DNA of 34,333 nucleotides from JANLSO01 sp031362405 (GTDB taxonomy: Bacteria; Actinomycetota; Thermoleophilia; Miltoncostaeales; Miltoncostaeaceae): assembly GCA_031362405.1 (NCBI GenBank), contig JANLSO010000111.1, positions 1 through 34,333 on the forward strand, given 5' to 3'. The position numbers and the translations under genes are program-made. The notes beneath the pieces are model-generated. The model saw nothing but the letters and a program-made list of their open reading frames with translations. It made no database searches and was not told the origin of the DNA. This document shows positions 6,606 to 18,364 of the stretch, one piece after another (within the stretch, counting starts at the first letter, position 1; the number at the start of each line of letters is the position of its first letter).

Positions 6606-7837
6606 TCAGAGAGACGCGATGGGGAGCGCATGGATACCCTCGATCAGAGCGAAAGCTCGGGGGCCCGTATGAAGAACCACCCCCGCCACGAAGCGATCTC
6701 CGAGTTGTTCACGTAGCCACACGAGGTGCCGGGCAGAGGCCCGATCCGGCGCCGATGTCGCTTTGATCTCGATGCCGACAATCCGGCCATCGGGCCTCGG
6801 CGATCAGATCCACCTCATGACGGCCGTTGGCATCGCGCAAGTGCCACAGCGACGGCCGGACCTCCGAGACTTCCTGCTCGGGACGAAGCTGGGCGACGAC
6901 GAACGTTTCGATAAGACGTCCGAGGAGATCACCGTCGCGAAATACCGCGAGGCGATCAACCCGATCAAAGCGGAAGAAGGGCCGGGTCCGCGACGAACCG
7001 CTTCGGCATACGGGTGAGCCGAAGCAGCCGATTGCCGCTCCACGCGGGCAGCTATTGGGTGACCATCAAGAGATCGAGCAACCCGTCGTAGGCCAACCCG
7101 GATGCTCGCGTGATCCCGGCGGCGTCGTAGAGGGTCTTGTGGTCGACGACACCTGCCGTGTGGGACGCGATGGCCTGCAGATAGCGACGTAGCCGCCGGG
7201 GATCCCGCTCAGTGCCTGTTTCCGACGCGTCGCGACTCACGAGCTGATCGATGTATCCCTCGAGCCAGCGGCGCCGGCCGAATCGGAGGAAGCGAAAACT
7301 GCTCCGGGGAAACCGCCGCCCAGTGCGAGGTCGACGTAGCCAGCGAGGTCGGGCGCGGGGGCGGGGATACCGACCATCCGAATGTCTGCGTCGAAGAGGA
7401 GGTCGAAGAACGATGGTGCGCCGATCTTGCCGAGCAGTTCCCGCCCGCAGAGACCCCATTGGGTTGCGCACGACGCGTCCCGTAGCGGGCCAACCGGCGG
7501 CCAAGGCGTCGGATCGCGCGGCGCCGGTGAGCAGGAACCCATCGGATCGAGGATCGTCATCGACGAGCCGCTTGACGGCAGAGAGGACATCCGGGACGGC
7601 CTGCCACTCGTCGATGAGCACCGGACCCTCGAGATCGGCGAGAACCGAATCGGGATCAGCCGCTACGGCGAGTGCCTCGGCTCGGCGATCGAGTCGGATG
7701 ACGGACGCTGCATGCCGCCGGCAGGTCGTTGTCTTACCTGTGGCCCGAGGGCCGATGACAAGGACGGCGGTAGTTCTCGCAGAAGATCGTCGAGCAGGCC
7801 ATTGAGCGAACGGGGGAACGTAGGTGGTGGGGCTCAT
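6606..7837 (-). pseudogene. Decayed AAA ATPase with DUF4143 domain
   Basis: All parts of an ATP-binding DUF4143 protein are present but in different frames. Reading leftward: MSPTTYVP, then (shifted) RSLNGLLDDLLRELP, then (shifted) AVLVIGPRATGKTTT (Walker A) and VLIDEWQ (Walker B). After another shift comes LLGKIGAPSFFDLLFDADIR, and after another RRYLQAIASHTAGVVDHKTLYDAAGIT. A TAG at 7052-7054 then interrupts LMVTQ/LPAWSGNRLLRL, apparently replacing a Gln codon. Two further shifts lead to HEVDLIAEA and IVGIEIKATSAP, the nuclease-like C-terminal motif, ending at a TGA at 6606-6608. At least six indels plus one nonsense change make this a real pseudogene rather than a sequencing slip. The function of intact members is not well established. 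Confidence 0.88.
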
Positions 7838-7867
7838 TGGGCGACAACAGCGCTCTCCAACACGCTT

Positions 7868-7930
7868 GAGTATCGATATCGCACGCCTACCAGTACTGAT
7901 ATCCAACGTCTTTCAGTAGTGATAGCGCAC
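7868..7930. repeat. Three 17-bp direct repeats at exact 23-bp period
   Basis: Copies at 7868-7884, 7891-7907 and 7914-7930 share the consensus CAGTAnTGATATCGCAC and start exactly 23 bp apart, separated by unrelated 6-bp spacers. A weaker fourth copy (11 of 17 matches to the second) lies in phase at 7845-7861, and the series stops after 7930. They lie 30-95 bp upstream of the ATPase pseudogene start, where regulator-binding sites would be expected. Three units are too few and too short for a CRISPR array. Confidence 0.65.
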
Positions 7931-7954
7931 ACTTCTTGCCCGCGGGCGGCCCGG

Positions 7955-8317
7955 CTATACCCGCCAGTCATGGTCGCCGAGGGCCGCAAACGCGTACGGC
8001 TGAGGCGCGACATGGGGATTCTTCACCGCCTGGCGACGCATACCCGGCCGGCCGGCGGTCGCCCGGTGGACCCGTGGCCGCGGCGGAGCCGCGCCCGTAC
8101 GCGCCAGCATCTCGGACAACGTTTCGTACGCGGTGCGCCCGTCGATGAAGCGTTGGATCGCGCCGGGGTCGCCGGGGCAGGCGTCGGGATGGTTGCCGCG
8201 TGCGTGCTGCCGCCAAGCGGCGTGAAGCTCGGCGTGGGTCAGTGGAGCTTCGGAAAGCCCCAGGATTCGCATGGCGTGGGCAATGTGCATACCGTCGAGG
8301 ATGCGCCCGTTACGCAT
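7955..8317 (-). CDS. Small J-domain-containing protein
   Basis: A 120-residue protein. Residues from about 10 to 70 form a DnaJ-like J domain: AMRILGLSEAPLTHAELHAAWRQHARGNHPDACPGDPGAIQRFIDGRTAYETLSEML, with the essential HPD tripeptide in NHPDACPGD. J domains stimulate the ATPase of DnaK-type chaperones. The basic C-terminal tail has no Cys-rich or client-binding domain, so this is a stand-alone J protein. ATG 8315-8317 is chosen because GAGGACG precedes it; the longer open frame is antisense to the pilB gene. It lies 70 bp downstream of pilB on the same strand and may be cotranscribed with it. Confidence 0.8.
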   Translation of the reverse strand: MRNGRILDGMHIAHAMRILGLSEAPLTHAELHAAWRQHARGNHPDACPGDPGAIQRFIDGRTAYETLSEMLARTGAAPPRPRVHRATAGRPGMRRQAVKNPHVAPQPYAFAALGDHDWRV

Positions 8318-8387
8318 GGCGCGGACCGTCCTCGCGGCCAGCCCGGACGAACGGCTCCGACCACCCACCACCCCCCCCGGGCGGGGG

Positions 8388-10121
8388 TTAAACGACCGTG
8401 CGAGCCACCTCTTCGAGGGTCGTCTCTCCGGCCATGACCTTCTTGAGGGCATCCTCACGTAGCGTGCGCATGCCGTTGAGGCGCGCCTGGCGACGGACGT
8501 CTTCTGACGATGCCCGCGCAACGACCAGGCGCTCGATCGACTCGTCCATCTGGAGCATTTCGTAGACGCCGACACGGCCCGAGTAGCCGCTCTCGCCGCA
8601 CCGCTCGCACCCGACAGCACGGGGCACGATCACCGGATCGGTCAGCGACTCCGGGAGGTCGTCGTCACCGAACATCTCGCGCACGATCGCCAGCGGCATC
8701 TCCTCCCGCTCACGGCAGTGCGGGCAGACCCTGCGCGCAAGGCGCTGCGCCAGCACGCCGAGGATCGCACTCGCCGAAAGGAACGGTTCGATGCCCATCT
8801 CGGTCAATCGAGTGACCGCCGACGATGCATCGTTGGTGTGAAGGGTCGCGAGCACCATGTGCCCGGTCAGCGCCGCCTCCATCGAGATCCGGGCCGTCTC
8901 CTGGTCGCGGATCTCGCCGATCATCACGACGTCAGGGTCGCTGCGCAGGATCGCCCGCAGGCCGGCGGCGAAGGTGAGGCCCGCCTTCGGGTTCACCTGC
9001 ACCTGGTTGACGCCGGCCAGCCGGTACTCGACCGGGTCCTCGACCGTGATGATCTTGCGGTGGCCCGTGTTGAGCTGATTGAGCGTCCCGTAGAGAGTGG
9101 TCGACTTACCCGAGCCGGTCGGGCCGGTGACGAGCACCGCGCCGTACGGCTTGCGGTAGCACTGTTGCCAGAGGTCCAGGGTGTCGAGGTCGAACCCGAG
9201 ATCGCTCAGCTCGAGCACCACGTTGCTGCGGTCGAGAATGCGGATCACGATGCTTTCGCCATACACCGTCGGAAGGCTCGCGACGCGGAGGTCGAGGTGA
9301 CGGCCACCGATGTTCAGGCCGATGCGGCCATCCTGCGGCTTGCGCCGTTCGGCGATGTCCATCTCGGCCATCACCTTGATGCGACTGGTGACACCGCGGG
9401 CCAACTTCAATGGCACCGACGCCACGTTGCGCAACACGCCGTCAACGCGATAGCGAACGACCAGCTCGTTCGACTGCGGCTCGAAGTGGATGTCCGACGC
9501 ACGCTCGTCGACGGCCCGCACGATCACCGAGTTGACCAGCCGCACGACGGGGGCCTCGTCACCGGCGCCACGGATGTCGCCCGGCGCGGCGCTCGGGCCG
9601 ACCTCGTCATCGACCTCCTCGACGAGATCGGCGACAAACTCGTCCATCTCCGACTGGCGGTTGATGAGGGCCGCGACTTCCTCGGGCAGCACGAGAACCG
9701 GGTCGATTTCGTAGCCCGAGAGCATCCGCAGATCGTCAATCGCGAGAATGTTCGACGGGTCGACCATCGCGACCTGAAGCCGGTTCTCGCTGGTGATGCG
9801 CAGCGCGACCGCGCCGTAGCGCTTCTGGCTGCGCGGGTCGATGAGGTCGGCGACCGCGGGGTCGGGGCTCGCAAGCTCAGCCCGCTTGACCCGCAGGCGC
9901 TGTGACAGGGCGTTGGCGAACTGCTCGGAGCTGACCTTGTTGGCCCGCAGCAGAACCTCGCCCAGCCGGTCTCCCGTCTTCGCCTGTTCGGCCAGGGCCC
10001 AGGCGAGGTCATCCTGAGACAGCGCGCCCATGCGTACGAGCAGGTCGCCGATCCGCGGCTGGGACGGCTGTTCGGCCCCCGTGGGAGGCGACTTCTGCAG
10101 TGCGGGGCGAGCGGTGGCCAT
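8388..10121 (-). CDS. pilB: Type IV pilus / type II secretion assembly ATPase
   Basis: A 577-residue GspE/PilB-family hexameric ATPase. The N-terminal MshEN-type region (IGDLLVRMGALSQDDLAWALAEQ and QFANALSQRL) often binds cyclic-di-GMP. Walker A is GPTGSGKST from residue 333. The Asp-box region is TVEDPVEYRLAGVNQVQVN, Walker B is VVMIGEIRDQETA, and the His box is GHMVLATLHTNDA. CPHC near residue 465 and CERCGESGYSGR near 505 form the tetracysteine zinc site typical of PilB and GspE. It would power pilin polymerisation or pseudopilus extrusion at the inner membrane. No pilC, pilT or pilin gene is nearby, so partners must be elsewhere. Choosing PilB over GspE is not possible from this sequence alone. 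Confidence 0.92.
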   Translation of the reverse strand: MATARPALQKSPPTGAEQPSQPRIGDLLVRMGALSQDDLAWALAEQAKTGDRLGEVLLRANKVSSEQFANALSQRLRVKRAELASPDPAVADLIDPRSQKRYGAVALRITSENRLQVAMVDPSNILAIDDLRMLSGYEIDPVLVLPEEVAALINRQSEMDEFVADLVEEVDDEVGPSAAPGDIRGAGDEAPVVRLVNSVIVRAVDERASDIHFEPQSNELVVRYRVDGVLRNVASVPLKLARGVTSRIKVMAEMDIAERRKPQDGRIGLNIGGRHLDLRVASLPTVYGESIVIRILDRSNVVLELSDLGFDLDTLDLWQQCYRKPYGAVLVTGPTGSGKSTTLYGTLNQLNTGHRKIITVEDPVEYRLAGVNQVQVNPKAGLTFAAGLRAILRSDPDVVMIGEIRDQETARISMEAALTGHMVLATLHTNDASSAVTRLTEMGIEPFLSASAILGVLAQRLARRVCPHCREREEMPLAIVREMFGDDDLPESLTDPVIVPRAVGCERCGESGYSGRVGVYEMLQMDESIERLVVARASSEDVRRQARLNGMRTLREDALKKVMAGETTLEEVARTVV

Positions 10122-10208
10122 GCGGCTCCGGGCCGAGGTGAAACGAAGCAGTCAAAGAGCCATCGACATCGGCGCGCGGCCCTTGAGCGCGATCGGCATG
10201 GAATGCGT

Positions 10209-10214
10209 TACCCT
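10209..10214 (+). promoter_or_regulatory. Candidate -10 element of infA
   Basis: TACCCT lies about 60 nt upstream of the infA start, giving a normal leader. A TTGAGC at 10183-10188 could be the -35 but the 20-bp spacing is long. The same hexamer occurs before ispH and lpd. Confidence 0.3.
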
Positions 10215-10276
10215 TGGTGGACTGAGTCGCGCTGGCGAACCTGTTGGCGTGCCCGAAACAGACCCGAGGGAGCAGT

Positions 10277-10504
10277 TTGGCGACCAAGCAGAAGGAAGAG
10301 GCGATCGAGGTGGAGGGTGAGGTCACCGAGGCCCTGCCGAACACCATGTTCCGCGTCGTACTCGACAACGACCATGAAGTGCTGGCCCATATGGCCGGTC
10401 GCATGCGCCGCTACCGCATCCGGATCAACCCGGGCGACCGCGTGCGTGTCGAGCTTTCACCGTACGACCTCACCCGCGGACGGATCGTCTACCGCGAGAA
10501 GTAG
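10277..10504 (+). CDS. infA: Translation initiation factor IF-1
   Basis: A 75-residue S1/OB-fold protein that binds the 30S A site during initiation. The sequence EEAIEVEGEVTEALPNTMFRVVLDNDHEVLAHMAGRMRRYRIRINPGDRVRVELSPYDLTRGRIVYRE matches IF-1 almost residue for residue, and the length fits. The start is TTG at 10277, well supported by GAGGGAG at 10266-10272; no ATG or GTG lies in the right place. In many actinobacteria infA sits in the ribosomal-protein/rpoA cluster; here it stands alone, divergent from pilB. A hairpin follows the stop. Confidence 0.97.
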   Translation: MATKQKEEAIEVEGEVTEALPNTMFRVVLDNDHEVLAHMAGRMRRYRIRINPGDRVRVELSPYDLTRGRIVYREK

Positions 10505-10510
10505 AGGTTC

Positions 10511-10530
10511 CGACGCCCGAGCGGGCGTCG
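10511..10530. terminator. Hairpin between convergent infA and the thioredoxin-TPR gene
   Basis: CGACGCCC and GGGCGTCG form a perfect 8-bp stem with a GAGC loop. There is no T-run, as is common for high-GC actinobacterial terminators. It begins 6 nt after the infA stop and ends 1 nt from the convergent stop, so it can serve both. Its core recurs after acnA. Confidence 0.6.
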
Positions 10531-10531
10531 C

Positions 10532-11275
10532 CTAATAGAGCGCTTGCGCGAGGCGTTTGCGGAAGCGCACCGTCAGGGGATGGTGTTCGCCGAGTTCGGC
10601 GAATGCCCCGACCATTATCGCCCTGACCCGATCGCGTAGCTCCGGCTCGACGACCCGAACCGCATCGACCAGATGCGTGAAGGCCTGCTCGGGCCGGCCG
10701 GCGTCGAGCGCGTCAAGACCCGCGATCACGTCGGGCTGGTCGACCGTGCCGAGTCGGGCCCGCGCGAGGATCGCCGCAGCCTCGGCGTCGAAGGCAACCG
10801 GCTCGAGAAGCTCGGTCAGTGCGTCGAGCGGGGTGTCGGCTCCCCACAACCGGACCAACGCGACGCGCGCCCCGGCATGGCCAGGGTCGGCCGCGATCGC
10901 CTCACGCAGCGCCGACTCGGATCCGTCGGCGACGAGGCGATCGACCGGTGACGGCACGAGCCGGGTGACGAACGCGTCGATCATGGCCGCGGGCTGCATT
11001 CCGGCAAACTCGGCGACGGATGCGCCATCGCGGAACGCCTTCACCAACGGAATGCTCATCACGCGGTGGGCCTGCGCGAGCGACGGGTTCGTGTCGATGT
11101 CGACTTTGGCGAGCAGAACCTCACCCGCATGGCGCTCGATGGCCGCCTCGAGGACCGGCGCGAGCTGGCGGCACGGGCCGCACCAGGCCGCCCAGAAATC
11201 GACGACAACCGGAAGTTCGTGCGAACGCTCGAGCACGTCCTGCGCGAAGGTCGCATCGGTTACATCCACCGCCAC
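10532..11275 (-). CDS. Thioredoxin-TPR protein (CnoX/YbbN-like co-chaperone)
   Basis: A 247-residue protein with an N-terminal thioredoxin fold (residues 1-105) containing the active site WCGPC (C32, C35) and the cis-proline segment SIPLVKAF. The helical C-terminal region resembles tetratricopeptide repeats (ALREAIAADPGHAGARVALVRL, FTHLVDAVRVVEPELRDRVRAIMVGAFAELG) and ends in the family signature VRFRKRLAQALY. YbbN/CnoX proteins hand oxidised or unfolded clients to GroEL and DnaK. Unlike E. coli CnoX, both active-site cysteines are kept, so it may reduce disulphides. The start lies about 80 nt downstream of a TACCGT -10 candidate (minus strand, 11307-11312). Confidence 0.9.
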   Translation of the reverse strand: MAVDVTDATFAQDVLERSHELPVVVDFWAAWCGPCRQLAPVLEAAIERHAGEVLLAKVDIDTNPSLAQAHRVMSIPLVKAFRDGASVAEFAGMQPAAMIDAFVTRLVPSPVDRLVADGSESALREAIAADPGHAGARVALVRLWGADTPLDALTELLEPVAFDAEAAAILARARLGTVDQPDVIAGLDALDAGRPEQAFTHLVDAVRVVEPELRDRVRAIMVGAFAELGEHHPLTVRFRKRLAQALY

Positions 11276-11340
11276 TCTCCGATTTCGTCAGCCGTCAGTA
11301 GACCCAACGGTAGCGAAGCCGGGACGCGAGGCACCAGAGT

Positions 11341-11565
11341 TCAGTCGTCGCCCTCCGGCGGCTGACAGACCGCACACGGCCACCAGTGCTGTGCGAGGTA
11401 GCGCCACGGGCCGTGGATCACCGATCGCACGCCGGGCTCGCCGCGGTGCATGACCTCTCCGCAGTCAAGGCGGTGGTAGTGCCCCCAGCGACCGTCGCTG
11501 GTCAGCGAAACGATCCCTTCGCGGGTGGCGTCTCGGGTGCGGGGCGCAAACTTCGTCGTGCTCAT
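11341..11565 (-). CDS. Small Cys/His-rich protein, possible Ada-type zinc fold
   Basis: A 74-residue protein. The arrangement HYHRLDC ... WWPCAVCQP resembles the YHxxxC...PCxxCxP pattern of Ada metal-binding domains and related small zinc folds, with three Cys and a nearby His as possible ligands. Neither a second domain nor a methyltransferase or glycosylase is attached, so DNA repair should not be assumed. The ATG at 11565 is chosen; an in-frame start at 11613 would add 16 residues. It lies 65 bp upstream of the thioredoxin-TPR gene on the same strand. Coding status rests on the compact cysteine pattern; the zinc fold is inferred. Confidence 0.55.
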   Translation of the reverse strand: MSTTKFAPRTRDATREGIVSLTSDGRWGHYHRLDCGEVMHRGEPGVRSVIHGPWRYLAQHWWPCAVCQPPEGDD

Positions 11566-11658
11566 CAGGCGAACGTCGGTCGACGCGCACCTCGACGTGA
11601 GCGATGGGGTCACCGCGGGGCCCCGCGGAGATCCGCCGAGGCCCCGCAGACCTGAGGT

Positions 11659-12441
11659 CTACTTACCCGGCGTGTAGCGAACGAGCGTCGCGCGGCCGCC
11701 GAGGCCATCGGTGTGAACGCTCAGCAGCGGGCCAACCCCGCGTGCGTAGAACTTGAGTTCCTGGACCTTCGGCTCGGTCGGCACCAGATCGCGCGTCATC
11801 AAGACGTCGCGGTCGAAGAAGCCGAAGGGCACCTGGACGTGCTCTTGGCCGACGGTGATGACCGCGGCCTTGTCCTCGGCCTTACCCGCGTAGTACTCCT
11901 GGCGGTAGGAGAGCCCCGCCGTGGGATTCGCCGGCATCGCGACGCCGGCCTGTGCTCCATCGACCCCCGCCTCGAATGAGCCCGCCCGGCTTACGAGCCG
12001 GCCGTTTTCGTAGTTCCGGACGGCCTCGCCGAGATACCAGACGTTTCCGAGCTTGTCCTGGGCGTACCAGTCGTCGGTGATCTCGACCGGTCGCCCCTTC
12101 TCCGTGACGATGTCGCGGATCACACGCGCGGTCACGCCGTTCGCGATGACCTTGGTCTGCGGGGTGACCGTGATGACGACCTTCTGGCGGGCGCCGCTGG
12201 TGTCGGTCTCGCGGTAGACCCACCTGCTGCCGGGCGTCATCGGCCAGTAGGGGTTGTTGATGTTGATGGTGAAGTCGGCCGGGTTCAGCGTCACCGGCTC
12301 GCTTCCTTGAGGAAGACCACGGTTCGTGGGGTCGACCTGATTCGCGGTCAACGGCGACGCCAACAGCATGCTCGCGCCACCCGCGGCAACCGCGCACGCG
12401 GCGGCGGTCGCGGCGATTCCGATGACATGGCGTTTTCTCAT
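11659..12441 (-). CDS. Exported protein of unknown function
   Basis: A 260-residue protein with a Sec-type signal: MRKRH followed by a hydrophobic run, GIAATAAACAVAAGGASMLL. Whether the signal is cleaved or retained is unclear, and no lipobox cysteine is well placed. The mature part is beta-rich, with NPYWPMTPGSRWVYRETD followed by a repeated pattern of strand and turn (VVITVTPQTKVIANGVTARVIRD, DDWYAQDKLGNVWYLGEAVRNYENGRLV). I recognise this NPYWP...W.Y type from other actinobacterial exported proteins but know no function. The start is preceded by GGAG. It is divergent from ettA. Confidence 0.78.
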   Translation of the reverse strand: MRKRHVIGIAATAAACAVAAGGASMLLASPLTANQVDPTNRGLPQGSEPVTLNPADFTININNPYWPMTPGSRWVYRETDTSGARQKVVITVTPQTKVIANGVTARVIRDIVTEKGRPVEITDDWYAQDKLGNVWYLGEAVRNYENGRLVSRAGSFEAGVDGAQAGVAMPANPTAGLSYRQEYYAGKAEDKAAVITVGQEHVQVPFGFFDRDVLMTRDLVPTEPKVQELKFYARGVGPLLSVHTDGLGGRATLVRYTPGK

Positions 12442-12547
12442 GGCGCTCTCCTTCGTTTACCGGTCGGTTGGCCTGGCCGGGCGGGCCGGCCACCGCCATT
12501 GTCCGCCGCGTTGGATGAGGAGAACCTGAGAGCCCACGGCGGTTCGG

Positions 12548-12553
12548 TACGCT
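12548..12553 (+). promoter_or_regulatory. Candidate -10 element for a leaderless ettA mRNA
   Basis: TACGCT within CGGTACGCTG ends 6 nt before the ATG at 12560, the spacing expected if transcription starts at the start codon. The same CGGTACGCTG string occurs upstream of acnA. Confidence 0.4.
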
Positions 12554-12559
12554 GATCGC

Positions 12560-14254
<1,695 letters not shown>

Positions 14255-14454
14255 GGGCGTGCGCCGATAGGTTCAGGCGACTTACGCTCCTGGCCGTCCG
14301 TGGCCTCTCGCCCTGCCCGTCCGAGGGGCTGCGACCCCCCGGGAGGCGGTGGGAACGTCGGCCACTCGCGCGCACTATCTGCTGTGCGCACCGACGGGCT
14401 TTCCCTTCGCCGCCGGTTGTCGGGCGCATGGATGCGACCTAAGTGAGGATCTAC

Positions 14455-15471
14455 GTGAGCGCAGCACATCGGCCCCGCACCGCCCGGATCATGCGACGCG
14501 TCATTCCCGTGGCCCTTGGCGCACTCGCGATCACCGCGGCCCCGGCCCTTGCCGAAGTCGATCCGAACGCACCGATCGAATGCACGACCCCGAGCATGAC
14601 CGGCTACGCGGCCTACTGCTACACCGACATCATGATCCAGAAGACGGCTCCGAAGGCGACCTACGCGCCGGGTGAGACGATTCAGTGGACAATCATCGTC
14701 AGCAACGAGGGCCAGACCCCGATCCCCGTCGGCCACGTCACGGTCGTCGACCCGACCCTCACCGATCTGCACCTGGTCTCGGCGCCCGCCGACGGGTATC
14801 TGCGCTCCAAGCAGCAGATGATCTTCCAGGCGACGACCCCGGTCACGGCCGGCATGTGCGGCGAGAACACCCGTCGCACCGAGGTCGGCCTCCCGACGAA
14901 GATCTACGGCCCCGACGACCGTGACGTCGCGAACGATCGCGGAGATGCGACGTTCACCGTGGTCTGCACCCCGCCTCTCCCGCCGGCGCCCCCCGATGTG
15001 ACGGCCCCTCCCGCGCCCCCGGCTCGGGCGCCGGCTCCGGCGGCGGTCGCCCCGGTGATCCGATCGACCGCGCCCGTGTGTCCCTCGGTGACCCTCGGAG
15101 CCCAGGTCCGTGTGTCGAAGCCCATGATCGCCGGACAGGTGACCCGCGTCACGCTCACCGCCCGCAACGTCAGCGCCGCAAACACGGCTTCTGCGGCCGT
15201 CCTGACATACCGGCTGCCCAGCGGTATGTCGCTCGCGGCGCGCCCGGTCGGCAGTTCCCTGCGCCGCGGCGTGCTGACGATGAATCTCGGTTCCCTCGCG
15301 CCTTCCTCACGGCGCGCCGTCGCGCTGAAGGTGCGTGTCGACCGGTCGAGCTCGGGCATTCGCATGCACCGCGCCGGGATCAGCTCGCGGTGTAGCGCGG
15401 CCATCGCCGCCACCGCACGCACCCGCATCACGCAGGTCGGCCCCCAGGTGCGCCCCGCCGTCGCGGGCTGA
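14455..15471 (+). CDS. Exported DUF11-like adhesin or envelope protein
   Basis: A 338-residue protein with a signal peptide (RIMRRVIPVALGALAITAAPALA, cleavage probably after ALA). Two Ig-like DUF11-type modules are joined by a Pro/Ala linker. Module 1 has IMIQKTAPKATYAPGETIQWTIIVSNEG, the typical DUF11 opening, and the second has VRVSKPMIAGQVTRVTLTARNVSAANT with VLTYRLPSGMSLA. The linker is PPLPPAPPDVTAPPAPPAR and similar. No sorting signal or transmembrane anchor follows, so it is probably secreted or loosely wall-associated. GTG at 14455 is chosen because GTGAGGA lies 5 nt upstream; an in-frame GTG at 14443 also exists. A strong terminator follows. Confidence 0.75.
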   Translation: MSAAHRPRTARIMRRVIPVALGALAITAAPALAEVDPNAPIECTTPSMTGYAAYCYTDIMIQKTAPKATYAPGETIQWTIIVSNEGQTPIPVGHVTVVDPTLTDLHLVSAPADGYLRSKQQMIFQATTPVTAGMCGENTRRTEVGLPTKIYGPDDRDVANDRGDATFTVVCTPPLPPAPPDVTAPPAPPARAPAPAAVAPVIRSTAPVCPSVTLGAQVRVSKPMIAGQVTRVTLTARNVSAANTASAAVLTYRLPSGMSLAARPVGSSLRRGVLTMNLGSLAPSSRRAVALKVRVDRSSSGIRMHRAGISSRCSAAIAATARTRITQVGPQVRPAVAG

Positions 15472-15503
15472 TCTTCCCCCACGGCAGACTGACGCGGTTC
15501 GCA

Positions 15504-15546
15504 CGTGAGCCGGGCTCCCCGAAGGCAGCCCGGCTCACGACGTTTT
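15504..15546 (+). terminator. Intrinsic terminator after the DUF11-like gene
   Basis: A 13-bp perfect stem (CGTGAGCCGGGCT at 15504-15516 and its complement at 15527-15539) encloses a 10-nt loop and is followed by a TTTT run at 15543-15546. It is the clearest Rho-independent terminator in the window and insulates acnA from the upstream gene. Confidence 0.88.
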
Positions 15547-15577
15547 GGGCCGCTGCCCCGGCGACGAAGGCCTCCGG

Positions 15578-15583
15578 TACGCT
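15578..15583 (+). promoter_or_regulatory. Candidate -10 element of acnA
   Basis: TACGCT in the context CCGGTACGCTG lies 39 nt upstream of the GTG start, downstream of the terminator. It shares a 10-bp string with the ettA promoter candidate. No clear -35. Confidence 0.35.
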
Positions 15584-15622
15584 GCAGGGCCGGACACCGA
15601 AGATCGACGAGCAGGAGACACC

Positions 15623-18316
<2,694 letters not shown>

Positions 18317-18324
18317 ACGCTGAC

Positions 18325-18354
18325 GACCGCCGCGCCCGAGCGGGTGCGGCGGTC
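18325..18354. terminator. Hairpin between convergent acnA and osmC-like gene
   Basis: GACCGCCGC and GCGGCGGTC form a 9-bp stem; inside it CCC and GGG pair around a GAGC loop. There is no T-run. The 12-nt core CGCCCGAGCGGG is identical to the one in the infA hairpin. Confidence 0.6.
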
Positions 18355-18364
18355 GGACGTAGGA

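Noticed and set aside
6606..7906. Programmed frameshifting to make an intact AAA/DUF4143 protein
   Set aside because: Too many separate shifts, in both directions, plus an in-frame TAG; no slippery-site pattern repeated at the junctions.
7868..7930. CRISPR array
   Set aside because: Units are 17 bp with 6-bp spacers, only three or four copies, and no cas genes; regulatory repeats fit better.
8369..8387. Poly-C/poly-G stretch after pilB as a phase-variation tract
   Set aside because: The run of eight C residues lies after the pilB stop and before the J-protein start, outside coding sequence; it could only alter spacing, and there is no supporting evidence.
8718..9905. A 395-codon open frame antisense to pilB
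   Set aside because: Shadow of the ATPase gene with atypical composition and no domain.
14255..14454. Riboswitch upstream of the DUF11-like gene
   Set aside because: I looked for known conserved cores and convincing paired stems in this 200-nt gap and found none; only the ribosome binding site is clear.
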